This document shows, in pieces, positions 1-7,726 of a stretch of DNA of 41,994 bases (positions are counted from its first letter, which is position 1; every line of letters begins with the position of its first letter). The stretch spans positions 1 to 41,994 of the forward strand of contig CAJUIY010000012.1 of assembly GCA_910586865.1 (NCBI GenBank). The letters run 5' to 3'. This DNA comes from an uncultured Bacilli bacterium (GTDB lineage Bacteria; Bacillota_I; Bacilli_A; RF39; UBA660). Below the pieces are notes generated by a model. It was not told the origin of the DNA. It ran no database searches and saw only the letters and a list, made by a program, of their open reading frames with translations. Made by a program: the position numbers and the translations under genes.

Positions 1-53
1 ATTTTCCCGTTGATGTTTTGGAAATTTCAGGACATTTTCAAAAATTATTGACA

Positions 54-153
54 TAAAAACTGACTCTTACAACCTATTATATGATGCCTTCTAATTTTTC
101 ATTAAGATATTTTAACCATAGAAAAAGAAGTAATTTACTACTCCTTATTTTAT
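54..153. other. Intergenic stretch at window edge with one integrase-arm-like site
   Basis: A short plus-strand reading frame enters from the left edge and stops at TAA 54-56. Its 17 visible residues (FPVDVLEISGHFQKLLT) are too few to assign. The stretch between that stop and the end of the next gene (stop at 154) holds no gene that I can see. On the minus strand it contains GAGTAGTAAATTACTTC (about 127-143), which resembles the AGTAGTAAATT arm-type sites described for Tn916-family integrases. The site is single and may be chance in AT-rich DNA. Confidence 0.25.
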
Positions 154-1215
154 TTATTCATCAATATTTTCTAGTACTTCATTTGCTTCTGTTAATAAAG
201 AATTTAATTCATTTTTCTTAGATTCTTGTGCCTCTAGCAGTTTATTCTTTTCCTCTAATTCTTTTTCTAACTTTTCTATCTTCTCATTCAATTTGCTAGT
301 TTCCCCTATCATTTTTTTCATGACAGCGATTGCATTATCCAAAACTTGATCTTTATTCTCACTAACAGCGACCTCTTCTACAGTATGTACACTATCTACA
401 TTCATAAGTTCTGCATCCTGTTTTTCTTCCACTATTTCATCTGTACTTTCCATCCTATTATTAACGTCATCTATTAATTCATCTGCTTGTGATTTTTCTT
501 CTTCTGATTCTGGTTTTTGAAAACCATCTAATATATCACTACCAATATCTAATTTTAATTCGTTTTGATCCATACTTTCTATGTCATTATTCATAGCAGG
601 AATACTATCTATAGTAGGAGTTTCCTTCTCTGATACTAAACTATCTACTTCTGTATAATTTATTTTTGTACTTTGTGTATTTATATCGTTCGTATGAAAA
701 AATAATTCTTTATCGCTTTTTCCAATAAAACTACAATCAATACCAACTTTATTATTATAACTATCCATCTTATAGACATTCGCTTCCTCAAAAGGATTAG
801 AAAATACCATAGAACCTGTAATTCCCATTTCTTTCATCATGGCATCTACAATAGAAACCTGATTTTCTTTCAAAGTACTGTTAGCAGTAGCATCATTTCT
901 ACTTGCCTGGGCGTTTATCACTTCATTTGAGATAGGACATGCATTCACTACTAATAATAAATCATTGGTTATTTTTTTTATATCCTTTTTATTAAAATCA
1001 ATTAATACAGAACCATCCTCTTTAAAAACACCAATACTATCACATAATACCTTCTCATCTACTGCTCTTTTTGGATCAAGAGTTGCTATGATGGAACCAT
1101 TTTTTAGTTCTCCATCTTTTAATACATAATACATTTTTCCATCAGAAGGTACTACATAATTAATTTCCATATTAGGATATTCAGCCATCTGAGAAATGCC
1201 CTTTTTTATCTCCAT
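154..1215 (-). CDS. Unknown acidic protein with C-terminal coiled coil
   Basis: I do not recognise this 353-residue protein. There is no signal peptide or membrane segment, so it is probably cytoplasmic. Residues 1-110 look like a compact mixed domain. Residues 110-190 form a second folded-looking part (VDAMMKEMGITGSMVFSNPF), 190-280 is acidic, low complexity and probably disordered, and 285-345 is a strongly charged coiled coil rich in EKLEKELEEKNK-type heptads. The start is supported by AGGTGG about 9 nt upstream. A sigma-A-like promoter (1249-1277) lies between it and the terminator of clpB, so it is probably transcribed alone. A scaffolding or surface-sensing role is possible but unsupported. 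Confidence 0.75.
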   Translation of the reverse strand: MEIKKGISQMAEYPNMEINYVVPSDGKMYYVLKDGELKNGSIIATLDPKRAVDEKVLCDSIGVFKEDGSVLIDFNKKDIKKITNDLLLVVNACPISNEVINAQASRNDATANSTLKENQVSIVDAMMKEMGITGSMVFSNPFEEANVYKMDSYNNKVGIDCSFIGKSDKELFFHTNDINTQSTKINYTEVDSLVSEKETPTIDSIPAMNNDIESMDQNELKLDIGSDILDGFQKPESEEEKSQADELIDDVNNRMESTDEIVEEKQDAELMNVDSVHTVEEVAVSENKDQVLDNAIAVMKKMIGETSKLNEKIEKLEKELEEKNKLLEAQESKKNELNSLLTEANEVLENIDE

Positions 1216-1248
1216 AACAAAACACCACCTATTTTATTCTATAATGGT

Positions 1249-1277
1249 ATAATATCACAAAAGTTTTTTTTGCACAA
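1249..1277 (-). promoter_or_regulatory. Predicted sigma-A promoter of the coiled-coil gene
   Basis: On the minus strand TTGTGC (1272-1277) and TATTAT (1249-1254) are separated by 17 nt and lie about 35 nt before the start codon. The -35 box is imperfect. Confidence 0.4.
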
Positions 1278-1309
1278 CAAAAAAGACTAATTTTTAAAAA
1301 AATAGTCTT
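1278..1309 (-). terminator. Rho-independent terminator of clpB
   Basis: AAGACTA (minus strand, from 1309) pairs with TAGTCTT (to 1283) and is followed by a T run. It sits just after the clpB stop codon. Confidence 0.75.
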
Positions 1310-1320
1310 GAATAAAACAC

Positions 1321-3441
1321 TTACATTTTATCTTTATTCGCTTTTCGAATTGAAAATTCTTCATTTTGATAATCTAAAATTACGGTATCTTTTTCTTTAA
1401 TTTCAGATGAAATAATCATTTTAGCTAAAGAAGCTTCTAACACTCTACTCACCACTCTTTTTAATGGTCTCGCTCCAAAATTCTTATCAAATCCTTCCTC
1501 TATTAATTCACTTCTTGCACTATCTGTTAATTTAATATGAATACAAAGATGTTTTAATCTTTCCTCTATTTCTGTAATAATCTTATCTAATATCTTATTA
1601 AGTTGTTCTTTTTCTAAGACATTAAATACAATAATTTCGTCAATACGATTTAATAATTCAGGACGTAAGTAATTTCTTAATTCATTCTCTACTAAATGAC
1701 TATTTCCCTCTAAAATATGTTCACTACCAATATTAGAAGTCATAATAATAATCGTATTTTTAAAATCTACTGTACGCCCATTCGAATCGGTTATTCTTCC
1801 ATCATCTAGTATTTGTAATAGTAAATTTAAAACTTCTGGATGAGCTTTTTCTACTTCATCAAATAAGACAATACTATAAGGATTTCTTCTTACTGCCTCC
1901 GTTAACTGTCCCCCTTCTTCATACCCTACATATCCAGGAGGAGAACCAATTAATCTGGATACCGAAAACTTCTCCATGTATTCACTCATATCAATACGAA
2001 TCATATGGGTTTTATCATCAAATAGAAAATATGCTAGCGTTTTTGCGATTTCTGTTTTACCAACCCCTGTTGGTCCTAGGAATAAAAAGGAACCAATAGG
2101 ACGATTCGGATCTTTGATACCACTACGACTTTTCATAATCGCATCCGAAACTAATTTTATCGCAGAATCTTGTCCCACTACAAATTGTTTCATATTTTCT
2201 TCTAAATGAAGTAATTTCTCCTTTTCACTACTCATTAATTTGGAAATGGGAATATTCGTCCATTTAGAAATAACACTAGCAATCGAATCTTGATTTACGG
2301 TATCACTTAAAATCTTATGATTACTTAGATTTCTCTTTTCTGTAAGTTCTTTTTCTAATTTTGGAATCGTACCATGTTTTAAAATAGCGGCATTTTCTAA
2401 ATCATAATTATTTTCTGCTTGTTCTAATTCAAAACGTTTGGTTTCTAATTCTTTCTTTAATTCTTTTATTTCTAAATTTCTATTTTTTTCTTCCTCCCAA
2501 GCATCTTTTAATTGCTTTTCTTTTCCTTTTAATTGTTCTAATTCCTCCTGAATTTGTGCTTTTCGTTTTAGAGACATTTCATCTTTTTCTTTTTTGATTG
2601 CTTCTTCTTCAATTTGAAGTTTCATAATTTCTCTTGTTAATTTATCAAGTTCTGTTGGAACCGAATCCATTTGGACCCTTATCGTAGCACAAGCTTCATC
2701 TACTAAATCAATAGCTTTATCTGGCAAATAACGATCCGTAATATAACGATTGGATAAAGTAGCTGCCGAAATTAAAGCTTTATCTTGAATAGATACACCG
2801 TGATGAATTTCAAATCTTTCTTTTAAACCTCGAAGTATTGTTATCGTATCTTCTACAGTTGGTTCTGATACTTTTATTTTTTGAAATCTTCGCTCAAGGG
2901 CACCATCTTTTTCAATGTACATACGATATTCATTTAAAGTAGTAGCACCGATGACATGAATTTCTCCACGAGCAAGCATTGGTTTCAAAATATTAGAGAC
3001 ATCCATTGCTCCATCCGCATTTCCTGTTCCAACAATCGTATGAATCTCATCAATAAACATAATGATTTCCCCATCGCTTGTCTTTACTTCTTTTAGTACT
3101 TTCTTTAGTCTTTCCTCAAATTCACCACGAAACTTAGCTCCAGCGATTAATGATGCCAAATCAAGTTCCCATATTGTTTTATTTTTTAAACTAGTTGGTA
3201 CATCTCCCTTTTCGATTCGAAGAGCAAGCCCTTCTACAATGGCTGTTTTTCCAACACCTGGCTCTCCAATTAATACCGGATTATTTTTTGTTTTTCTAGA
3301 AAGAATCCGGGTAATTCCTCTAATTTCTTCATCTCTTCCAATAACAGGGTCAATTTTCCCGTTTTTCGCATCTTGAGTAATATTACGACCATATTTTTCT
3401 AAGACATTTTCCTCTTTTTCATCTTCCTTATAACCATACAT
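1321..3441 (-). CDS. clpB: ClpB-type protein disaggregase lacking the N-domain
   Basis: This is a hexameric AAA+ chaperone that, with DnaK, pulls polypeptides out of aggregates in the cytoplasm. It has 706 residues from the chosen ATG. Nucleotide-binding domain 1 has Walker A GEPGVGKT (59-66), Walker B IIMFIDEIHT and arginine-finger motif GALERRFQ. A long charged coiled coil at about 255-375 is the M-domain that separates ClpB from other Clp ATPases. Domain 2 has Walker A GPTGVGKT, the pore loop GYVGYEEGG and a C-terminal D2-small domain. The usual N-terminal domain of about 150 residues is missing; the protein starts almost directly at the conserved IGRDEEI region. This is a known short-isoform form. 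The start at 3441 was chosen over an upstream GTG because AGAGGTGA (3447-3454) is correctly spaced. A single promoter and CIRCE-like operator precede it. Confidence 0.93.
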   Translation of the reverse strand: MYGYKEDEKEENVLEKYGRNITQDAKNGKIDPVIGRDEEIRGITRILSRKTKNNPVLIGEPGVGKTAIVEGLALRIEKGDVPTSLKNKTIWELDLASLIAGAKFRGEFEERLKKVLKEVKTSDGEIIMFIDEIHTIVGTGNADGAMDVSNILKPMLARGEIHVIGATTLNEYRMYIEKDGALERRFQKIKVSEPTVEDTITILRGLKERFEIHHGVSIQDKALISAATLSNRYITDRYLPDKAIDLVDEACATIRVQMDSVPTELDKLTREIMKLQIEEEAIKKEKDEMSLKRKAQIQEELEQLKGKEKQLKDAWEEEKNRNLEIKELKKELETKRFELEQAENNYDLENAAILKHGTIPKLEKELTEKRNLSNHKILSDTVNQDSIASVISKWTNIPISKLMSSEKEKLLHLEENMKQFVVGQDSAIKLVSDAIMKSRSGIKDPNRPIGSFLFLGPTGVGKTEIAKTLAYFLFDDKTHMIRIDMSEYMEKFSVSRLIGSPPGYVGYEEGGQLTEAVRRNPYSIVLFDEVEKAHPEVLNLLLQILDDGRITDSNGRTVDFKNTIIIMTSNIGSEHILEGNSHLVENELRNYLRPELLNRIDEIIVFNVLEKEQLNKILDKIITEIEERLKHLCIHIKLTDSARSELIEEGFDKNFGARPLKRVVSRVLEASLAKMIISSEIKEKDTVILDYQNEEFSIRKANKDKM

Positions 3442-3462
3442 AGTTATCACCTCTTGTTATGT

Positions 3463-3490
3463 ATTATACTCTAAAATTGGCAATTGTCAA
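3463..3490 (-). promoter_or_regulatory. Sigma-A promoter of clpB
   Basis: Perfect TTGACA (3485-3490) and perfect TATAAT (3463-3468) are separated by 16 nt, 22 nt before the clpB ATG. The -35 hexamer overlaps the spacer and right arm of the CIRCE-like repeat. Confidence 0.8.
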
Positions 3491-3503
3491 GCTAGAGTGC
3501 TAA
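3477..3503 (-). promoter_or_regulatory. CIRCE-like HrcA operator at clpB
   Basis: Read on the minus strand, the left arm TTAGCACTC (3495-3503) matches the CIRCE consensus exactly. It is followed by a 9-nt spacer and a degenerate right arm AATTGCCAA (3477-3485), which matches 6 of 9 positions of GAGTGCTAA. The position over the promoter fits repression by HrcA and release on heat shock. HrcA itself is not in the window. Confidence 0.65.
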
Positions 3504-3546
3504 TTGATTTGTGTTGATAATTTATTATTAGATATTTCAATATCAT

Positions 3547-3580
3547 CAAAAAAGTAGAATGCCTTTTTTTAACATACTAC
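3547..3580 (-). terminator. Terminator after the unknown 170-residue gene
   Basis: On the minus strand GTAGTATG (3573-3580) pairs with CATTCTAC (3554-3561) with one mismatch and is followed by six T. It lies 36 nt after the stop of the gene at 3616. Confidence 0.55.
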
Positions 3581-3615
3581 CTCGTCTTTCATAAAATAAT
3601 ATCGTTTTAAACTAA

Positions 3616-4128
3616 CTATTTCCTTTTTTGAATACAGTTTTCTTTTTTTACTTCCATTGGATGTTCATGATACCAAAAATCATAAAAGTCAGTGTCTACA
3701 ATAACACTTCTATCATACATAAAATGATATAATCTTTTCAACTTGGGTTGTATCTCCTTTAATACTTCACTCATTCTAGCAGAGTCTAGTAATTCTTCTT
3801 GACAAATAAACATAAAATTACTAGTTAATTCTTCAAAAGAAGAATAAAAGCTTATTCTTAAGAAATCTTTCTCTTCTTCACTTAAATGTTCTTTTTTATC
3901 TGGAAATGCCTTTTCTAATTCTTCGAAATTCAATCCTCTATTTGCTACATCTTTTATATTTCTTCTTAAACGAAAAGATAATTTGGAAACACCATTACTA
4001 TCCAATATTTTTCTCATTTCTTCTTTTGTTAAAAATCTTCTATTTTTTATTTTAAACTCACCAATCAATTTTAGTATCTTTTTTTCTCTTTCTTGATTTA
4101 ATTCTATTTTTTCATTTTTTATACTCAT
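3616..4128 (-). CDS. Unknown charged 170-residue protein
   Basis: I do not recognise the family. It is a soluble, highly charged, mostly helical protein with no signal peptide or membrane segment. The N-terminal 60 residues are very basic (EREKKILKLIGEFKIKNRRFLTKEEM), which would suit a nucleic-acid or ribosome partner, but no known motif is visible. A longer frame to 4197 exists, but ATG 4126-4128 is preferred. It has AAGGAAG upstream, and the promoter TTGATA-17-TATATT (4150-4178) lies between the two candidate starts, so the longer frame would begin upstream of the transcript. It is monocistronic, with its own terminator. Confidence 0.7.
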   Translation of the reverse strand: MSIKNEKIELNQEREKKILKLIGEFKIKNRRFLTKEEMRKILDSNGVSKLSFRLRRNIKDVANRGLNFEELEKAFPDKKEHLSEEEKDFLRISFYSSFEELTSNFMFICQEELLDSARMSEVLKEIQPKLKRLYHFMYDRSVIVDTDFYDFWYHEHPMEVKKENCIQKRK

Positions 4129-4149
4129 CTTTTGCTTCCTTTCAAATAA

Positions 4150-4178
4150 AATATAACATAAAGCAAATCCGTTATCAA
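4150..4178 (-). promoter_or_regulatory. Sigma-A promoter of the unknown 170-residue gene
   Basis: TTGATA (4173-4178) and TATATT (4150-4155) on the minus strand, 17 nt apart, 21 nt before the chosen ATG. It decides the start codon of the gene. Confidence 0.6.
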
Positions 4179-4284
4179 GCCTAATTCCTATTTTCAATTT
4201 GTTTTATAAAGAATAATAACTATCACGAATACGCCTTATCATCTACTCTAATTTACTTTTTAGATATTCTTATTTTTCAACTTC

Positions 4285-5649
4285 TTAAGGTTCCTTGCTA
4301 TTAGCATAATCTACAATTTGGTTCCAAACAACAGCACCGACAAAACCATTTACTGGCAATTCCAGAATCTGTTGTAACTTTTTTACGGAACTTTCTGTTA
4401 ATTCATCAAAGGTTCCAGTCACTCTAACTCCTGGGATATTTCTTTTTTCTCTACAAATTTTCAAAAGAAACCTTTGAAGTCTACGAACATCCTCTCCACT
4501 AATTCCTACTGATAAAATTCTTCCTCCATAAAATTCATCTTCATAACTTAAGTATTTCTCAGGAATATTTTCTATTAATTCATTATAGGCATCCACTAAT
4601 TTTCCCCAAGTATAACGGTCTACTACACCAGTTGCAGGAAGTCCATATTTTTTTTGGAATGCTAGTACCATCTTTACAGTATTTTCATCAAAGACGGAAT
4701 TACCCGTTGTTCCAAGAAAAGGAAGTTCCTCATCAAAAAAGGCCAAAGAACGTAATAAATAATGCAAAAGTCTAATATAAATTCCTTGATCTAAATATTT
4801 CAATTCATTGGCATATAATTGCTCTACTTCTTCTGCAGAAATCCCTTCTGAATAAAGATCTGATATTTGCTTTACACTATTATAGATATATTTAATCTTA
4901 TACCATGTTCCTTTATCTACAATTCCATTTGGTTCTAAGTTGAAAATATTTTGAAATGCTTTGACACTATTTTCCGTTTCTACTGTAAAGTAAGGACTAT
5001 CGTCATTTTTAGGAATCGCTGGATAATTATTACTAATTCGATTTAGTTGTCTTTTTATGATTAATACGCGATCTCCTGCGTCCCCAAGTTGAACTGGAAA
5101 ACCTGGATAGGATAATATATTAGCAGATAAAGGAGCGTTATAAACAATCGATATATCATCCCCATAATAATATTTTAAAATCTCTGTTGGAGATTTTCCT
5201 TGTTGAGCTAACGTGACACTTCCCCATTGAGAAAGTCCCTGACAGGTCGTTACTTTTCCATCACAATATTGTGCAAAAAGAGGTTGTATTTGCCCTTCTC
5301 TTACAATATAATTATTAAAAATCGTATCGACTTCTCTTACAATTTCTTCATAAAAACTTCGGTCTTCAATAAAGGTTTGATCATATTCTGGTAACGAAGT
5401 AATATCAAAGTCATACCCTTTTGAGCGATACCACTCATTATAAACTCGATTTAAGGCAAAGGATATTTGTGCTAAAATATTGGCTTTAATCGCATCTAGT
5501 GGCCACGTTGGATAAACTTCACTGGAAGCTACATTTTTAATATATTCTTGAAAAGGAACGGTAATATTTTTAGCAGTAGCATCATCTGGTGCTCCTAAAT
5601 GAACGACAATATTAGTTGGTATGGACGGTTTTCTTACATGTGTGGGCAT
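4285..5649 (-). CDS. SpoIID-like domain protein with peptidoglycan-binding repeats
   Basis: This 454-residue protein probably binds or trims peptidoglycan. The N-terminal part (about 30-170) resembles the SpoIID/LytB lytic transglycosylase fold. It has YIKNVASSEVYPTWP with the acidic residue E44 at the position of the SpoIID catalytic glutamate, the AQISFALNRVY helix, and GLSQWGS (138-144) followed by EILKYYYGDDI. Three PG_binding_1-type modules follow at about 187-252, 283-352 and 380-450, each with the typical D/G-rich turn and WxKI/LxxxY ending (for example GIVDKGTWYKIKYIY). There is no signal peptide, although the domains imply action on the wall. It is the last gene of a tight operon after a 132-residue protein and a LysM protein, with end-to-end overlaps of one base. 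Similar proteins are common, as far as I recall, in Clostridia, often annotated as spore cortex-lytic or peptidoglycan-binding. Confidence 0.8.
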   Translation of the reverse strand: MPTHVRKPSIPTNIVVHLGAPDDATAKNITVPFQEYIKNVASSEVYPTWPLDAIKANILAQISFALNRVYNEWYRSKGYDFDITSLPEYDQTFIEDRSFYEEIVREVDTIFNNYIVREGQIQPLFAQYCDGKVTTCQGLSQWGSVTLAQQGKSPTEILKYYYGDDISIVYNAPLSANILSYPGFPVQLGDAGDRVLIIKRQLNRISNNYPAIPKNDDSPYFTVETENSVKAFQNIFNLEPNGIVDKGTWYKIKYIYNSVKQISDLYSEGISAEEVEQLYANELKYLDQGIYIRLLHYLLRSLAFFDEELPFLGTTGNSVFDENTVKMVLAFQKKYGLPATGVVDRYTWGKLVDAYNELIENIPEKYLSYEDEFYGGRILSVGISGEDVRRLQRFLLKICREKRNIPGVRVTGTFDELTESSVKKLQQILELPVNGFVGAVVWNQIVDYANSKEP

Positions 5650-6047
5650 TAAACGGCACCCTCTTTATTCATCTTAACATATTGTACAATTTTTACACCA
5701 CTAAATATTTCTACCTTGTATTTTTTTATGGTATTTAATCTTTCACAACAAGCAGAAATATCATACAAAGCATATTTTGGTATTTCTTGTGTTTCAATAT
5801 TATAATCTCCTCCAGGGGATGGTAATTCAATATTATCGACAATTCCACTAGAATCCGTTACTCCTTTAAAAAAAGTTATGTTATAATCTCCATATTCTCT
5901 CGTTACAAATATCTCTACATCAGGAAGTGGTATCGCTTGATCTGCCGTAAAAACTTGTACTTTTAAAAAACCATACGAAGGATTTTCTTTTTCAAAATCT
6001 TGATATTCATCTAATTTTTTAAATTCATCAAATGTAATATTTTTCAT
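5649..6047 (-). CDS. Small unknown protein of the LysM operon, beta-sandwich-like
   Basis: The protein has 132 residues and no signal peptide. Residues 25-85 (FLKVQVFTADQAIPLPDVEI, then GVTDSSGIVDNIELPSPGG) have the look of a carboxypeptidase-regulatory-like or Cna-B-like beta-sandwich, with the usual turn from P-DV-V to G-TDSSG-V. The C-terminal 40 residues form further strands. It is sandwiched between the LysM gene and the SpoIID/peptidoglycan-binding gene, and its ends overlap both neighbours by one base, so the three products are probably made in fixed proportion and work together. The exact role is unknown. Confidence 0.65.
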   Translation of the reverse strand: MKNITFDEFKKLDEYQDFEKENPSYGFLKVQVFTADQAIPLPDVEIFVTREYGDYNITFFKGVTDSSGIVDNIELPSPGGDYNIETQEIPKYALYDISACCERLNTIKKYKVEIFSGVKIVQYVKMNKEGAV

Positions 6048-6733
6048 TAATTAATCTCCTTTATTTTTAATACTTGTCCCAAACTTAAATTCGTATTTTT
6101 TAAGTTATTTAATTTTATGATATTATCTACTGTTGTATTATAATTTCTTGCAATCGAATAAATACTATCTCCTTTTGTTACAGTATGTTCTAAATATCTT
6201 TTTCCTAAATTCTCATATCCTTCTCCAAAACATTCCTCAATTCCAATTTCTTCTTCTCCTATTTTTACCTTTAATACTTGGCCAATGGATAAAAGATTAC
6301 TGGTTAAATTGTTATCTTTTATAATTTGATCTACTGAGGTATTAAATCGTTTCGCAATCGAGTATAAATCATCTCCCTTTTTTACCGTATAATTTTCATA
6401 AATTGGCATCACGATGATTTCCTCTTCCCCTGCTAAATCATTTTGTACTAGATTTAAAACTTGACCAATTTGAAGAGAATCAGTGGTAAGATTATTGATT
6501 TTCATCAATTCAGAAACTGGAATCTGAAATTTTTTGGAGATGTCATACAGATTATCCCCTTTTTGAACCGTATAAGTAGTGGGACTTCCATTTTCTCTTA
6601 TTTGTAATACTTGTCCTACCTCTAGATTACTCGTTGTAAAATTATTTAATTTTTTAATACTATTAATACTCATACCAAATTGTTTTGAAATACCATATAA
6701 AGTATCCCCCTTTTGAACTGTATATTCTTTCAT
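6047..6733 (-). CDS. Four-LysM cell-wall-binding protein
   Basis: The 228-residue product consists almost entirely of four LysM modules at about 2-46, 53-96, 114-157 and 182-225. Each shows YTVQKGD-x-LY-x-I, an NNLTT-type middle and IGQVLxI at the end. LysM binds the N-acetylglucosamine backbone of peptidoglycan or chitin-like glycans. No signal peptide, anchor or catalytic domain is present. The start is fixed by GAGGTG six bases before ATG 6731-6733. It is the first gene of a three-gene operon. A second, decayed copy of its first ten codons and leader lies at 15051-15078, on the other side of the accessory island. Confidence 0.88.
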   Translation of the reverse strand: MKEYTVQKGDTLYGISKQFGMSINSIKKLNNFTTSNLEVGQVLQIRENGSPTTYTVQKGDNLYDISKKFQIPVSELMKINNLTTDSLQIGQVLNLVQNDLAGEEEIIVMPIYENYTVKKGDDLYSIAKRFNTSVDQIIKDNNLTSNLLSIGQVLKVKIGEEEIGIEECFGEGYENLGKRYLEHTVTKGDSIYSIARNYNTTVDNIIKLNNLKNTNLSLGQVLKIKEIN

Positions 6734-6797
6734 TTTTTCACCTCATAAAAGTATATGAAAAAAAAACTAGCATATATACTAGCTTTTCGTGCATTCT
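6705..6797. repeat. Left copy of the duplicated LysM-start/terminator junction
   Basis: This segment aligns in the same orientation with 15051-15143. By eye roughly 80 of about 92 columns match, with a few one- or two-base gaps. It covers the first ten codons of the LysM gene, the ribosome-site spacer and the CTAG-type hairpin. Beyond 6797 similarity to the right copy weakens but resumes at about 6846 in a dead glycosyltransferase tail. Together the two copies bracket the island at 6.8-15.05 kb. Confidence 0.75.
6758..6787 (-). terminator. Hairpin terminator upstream of the LysM operon
   Basis: Minus strand AAAAGCTAG pairs with CTAGTTTTT around an 8-nt loop and runs into a T tract. It ends any transcript coming from above, and corresponds to the terminator that follows the intact glycosyltransferase at 15103-15130. 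No gene now feeds into this copy except the dead glycosyltransferase tail. Confidence 0.6.
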
Positions 6798-6845
6798 TTA
6801 CGCTTAAATAAAGTAAGAGAATTTGAATATATTATTCTTTTATCT

Positions 6846-6950
6846 ATTTATTTAAATCCTTTTTCGTTTCCTTTAAACTTTAATAGAGTTTCATATCTCC
6901 AATAAATTCTATAGCTTTAAATATTATTACATATATCTCTAATACGTCGA
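6846..6950 (-). pseudogene. Decayed 3-prime end of a GT2 glycosyltransferase
   Basis: The minus strand can be read as SLKETKKDLNK-stop (codons ending at TAG 6846-6848). The intact glycosyltransferase at 15166 ends IVKETEKDLRK-stop. Upstream bases continue to align with the codons for TYLETKKRP, but with gaps and stops (for example AATTTATTGGAGAT versus AACTTATCTAGAGAC). No reading frame survives. The upstream boundary is uncertain; beyond about 6950 I cannot follow the similarity. The remnant stands in the same position relative to the hairpin and LysM start as the intact gene does on the right side of the island. Confidence 0.55.
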
Positions 6951-7500
6951 ATCCTATTACTGACTACCATAGATCTCCCTTAATTTAAAAATGATTATCT
7001 TCTTATTCATCACCTAACCCTATCATTTTAATGTAACTCTTTTTGTATCTAGCATATCAATATATCCTATTTTAATCATTCTGCCATTAATTTTTTGATA
7101 GAAATATTATAAAAGCACACAAGTAATTTAATTCATTCAAACAACTCTTCTGGTAAATATAAATAAAATCTTCTCTCGTACATCATCTGTTTATGGATTT
7201 TATAATAGCTTCAATCGTGAAAAGAATCAAATCATAAAGTATAGAAATCTTAGTCTACTCTTCCCAAAAATTCATATTCTATAAAATTATGAAATAGTAG
7301 GAGAAGAAGATGGTACATCAACACTAGTTTTTCCTTATAAAACAGGCAATCTTATATGTACCATTCTTTTTTTTATACTTATAAATTTCATTCCACTTCT
7401 TAGAATAATATATAGGATAAACTATAATTTATAGCACAAAAACTTTGATTTTCGATGTGAATTCTTTATTTTAAACGATGTATGAATAATCTAATATCTT
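6951..7500. other. Gene-free AT-rich stretch, probably decayed DNA
   Basis: There is no open frame with a start and ribosome site. The only structure is a plus-strand inverted repeat, ATGGTACAT (7310-7318) with ATGTACCAT (7356-7364), followed by eight T (7367-7374). A start-less frame (EIVGEEDGTSTLVFPYKT...) runs through it to TAG near 7433. This may be a terminator of a lost gene. Confidence 0.35.
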
Positions 7501-7524
7501 ATTTTACTACTAATTTACTACTTT
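7501..7524 (-). repeat. Integrase-arm-like tandem site, left
   Basis: On the minus strand it reads AGTAGTAAATTAGTAGTAAA followed by AT, that is, two head-to-tail copies of AGTAGTAAA. A nearly identical site in the same orientation is at 8724-8748. The unit matches what I recall of the arm-type (DR2) sites contacted by the N-terminal domain of Tn916-family tyrosine integrases. No integrase gene is present in the window. Confidence 0.5.
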
Positions 7525-7580
7525 ATATAAAATCTTCATACAATTACATAAAAATGATACATTTTTTCTGATATGAATTT

Positions 7581-7609
7581 TTGACAATAATTATAAAATG
7601 TGTTATTAT
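7581..7609 (+). promoter_or_regulatory. Strong sigma-A promoter of the antisense RNA
   Basis: TTGACA (7581-7586), 17-nt spacer, TATTAT (7604-7609) on the plus strand, with no open reading frame after it. Transcription would start near 7616. Confidence 0.75.
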
Positions 7610-7615
7610 GAATAT

Positions 7616-7726
7616 GTCAAGGGAACTTGCATAAAATAAAAAAGGAATACCTAGTTTTGACGAGTTAGGTACTATTCCAAAAATATTTGTTTTAGTACCG
7701 ACTTATACAGTTGGTACTATTTTTAT
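7616..7726 (+). ncRNA. Predicted antisense RNA (antitoxin) to the small hydrophobic peptide mRNA
   Basis: A strong promoter at 7581-7609 leads into about 110 nt without coding potential. This ends in a hairpin (AGTACC 7694-7699 with GGTACT 7713-7718, plus inner AC/GT pairs) followed by ATTTTTATT. The RNA is fully complementary to the last codons and the 3-prime untranslated part of the convergent peptide gene (7703-7795). A second hairpin, 7644-7678, lies in the middle of the RNA. The convergent layout with overlapping 3-prime ends is that of type I toxin-antitoxin loci such as txpA/RatA, bsrG/SR4 and fst/RNAII. Expression is inferred only. Confidence 0.6.
7644..7678 (-). terminator. Terminator of the toxin mRNA
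   Basis: On the minus strand GGAATA-(3-nt bulge)-CCTA pairs with TAGG-TATTCC around a 12-nt loop, followed by CTTTTTTATTTT-like T-rich sequence (7632-7643). The toxin mRNA would therefore run from about 7860 to about 7636 and overlap the antisense RNA by some 90 nt. Confidence 0.6.

Noticed and set aside
1..56. Possible integrase C-terminus entering from the left edge near the arm-like site.
   Set aside because: Only 17 residues are visible and they show no tyrosine-recombinase motif.
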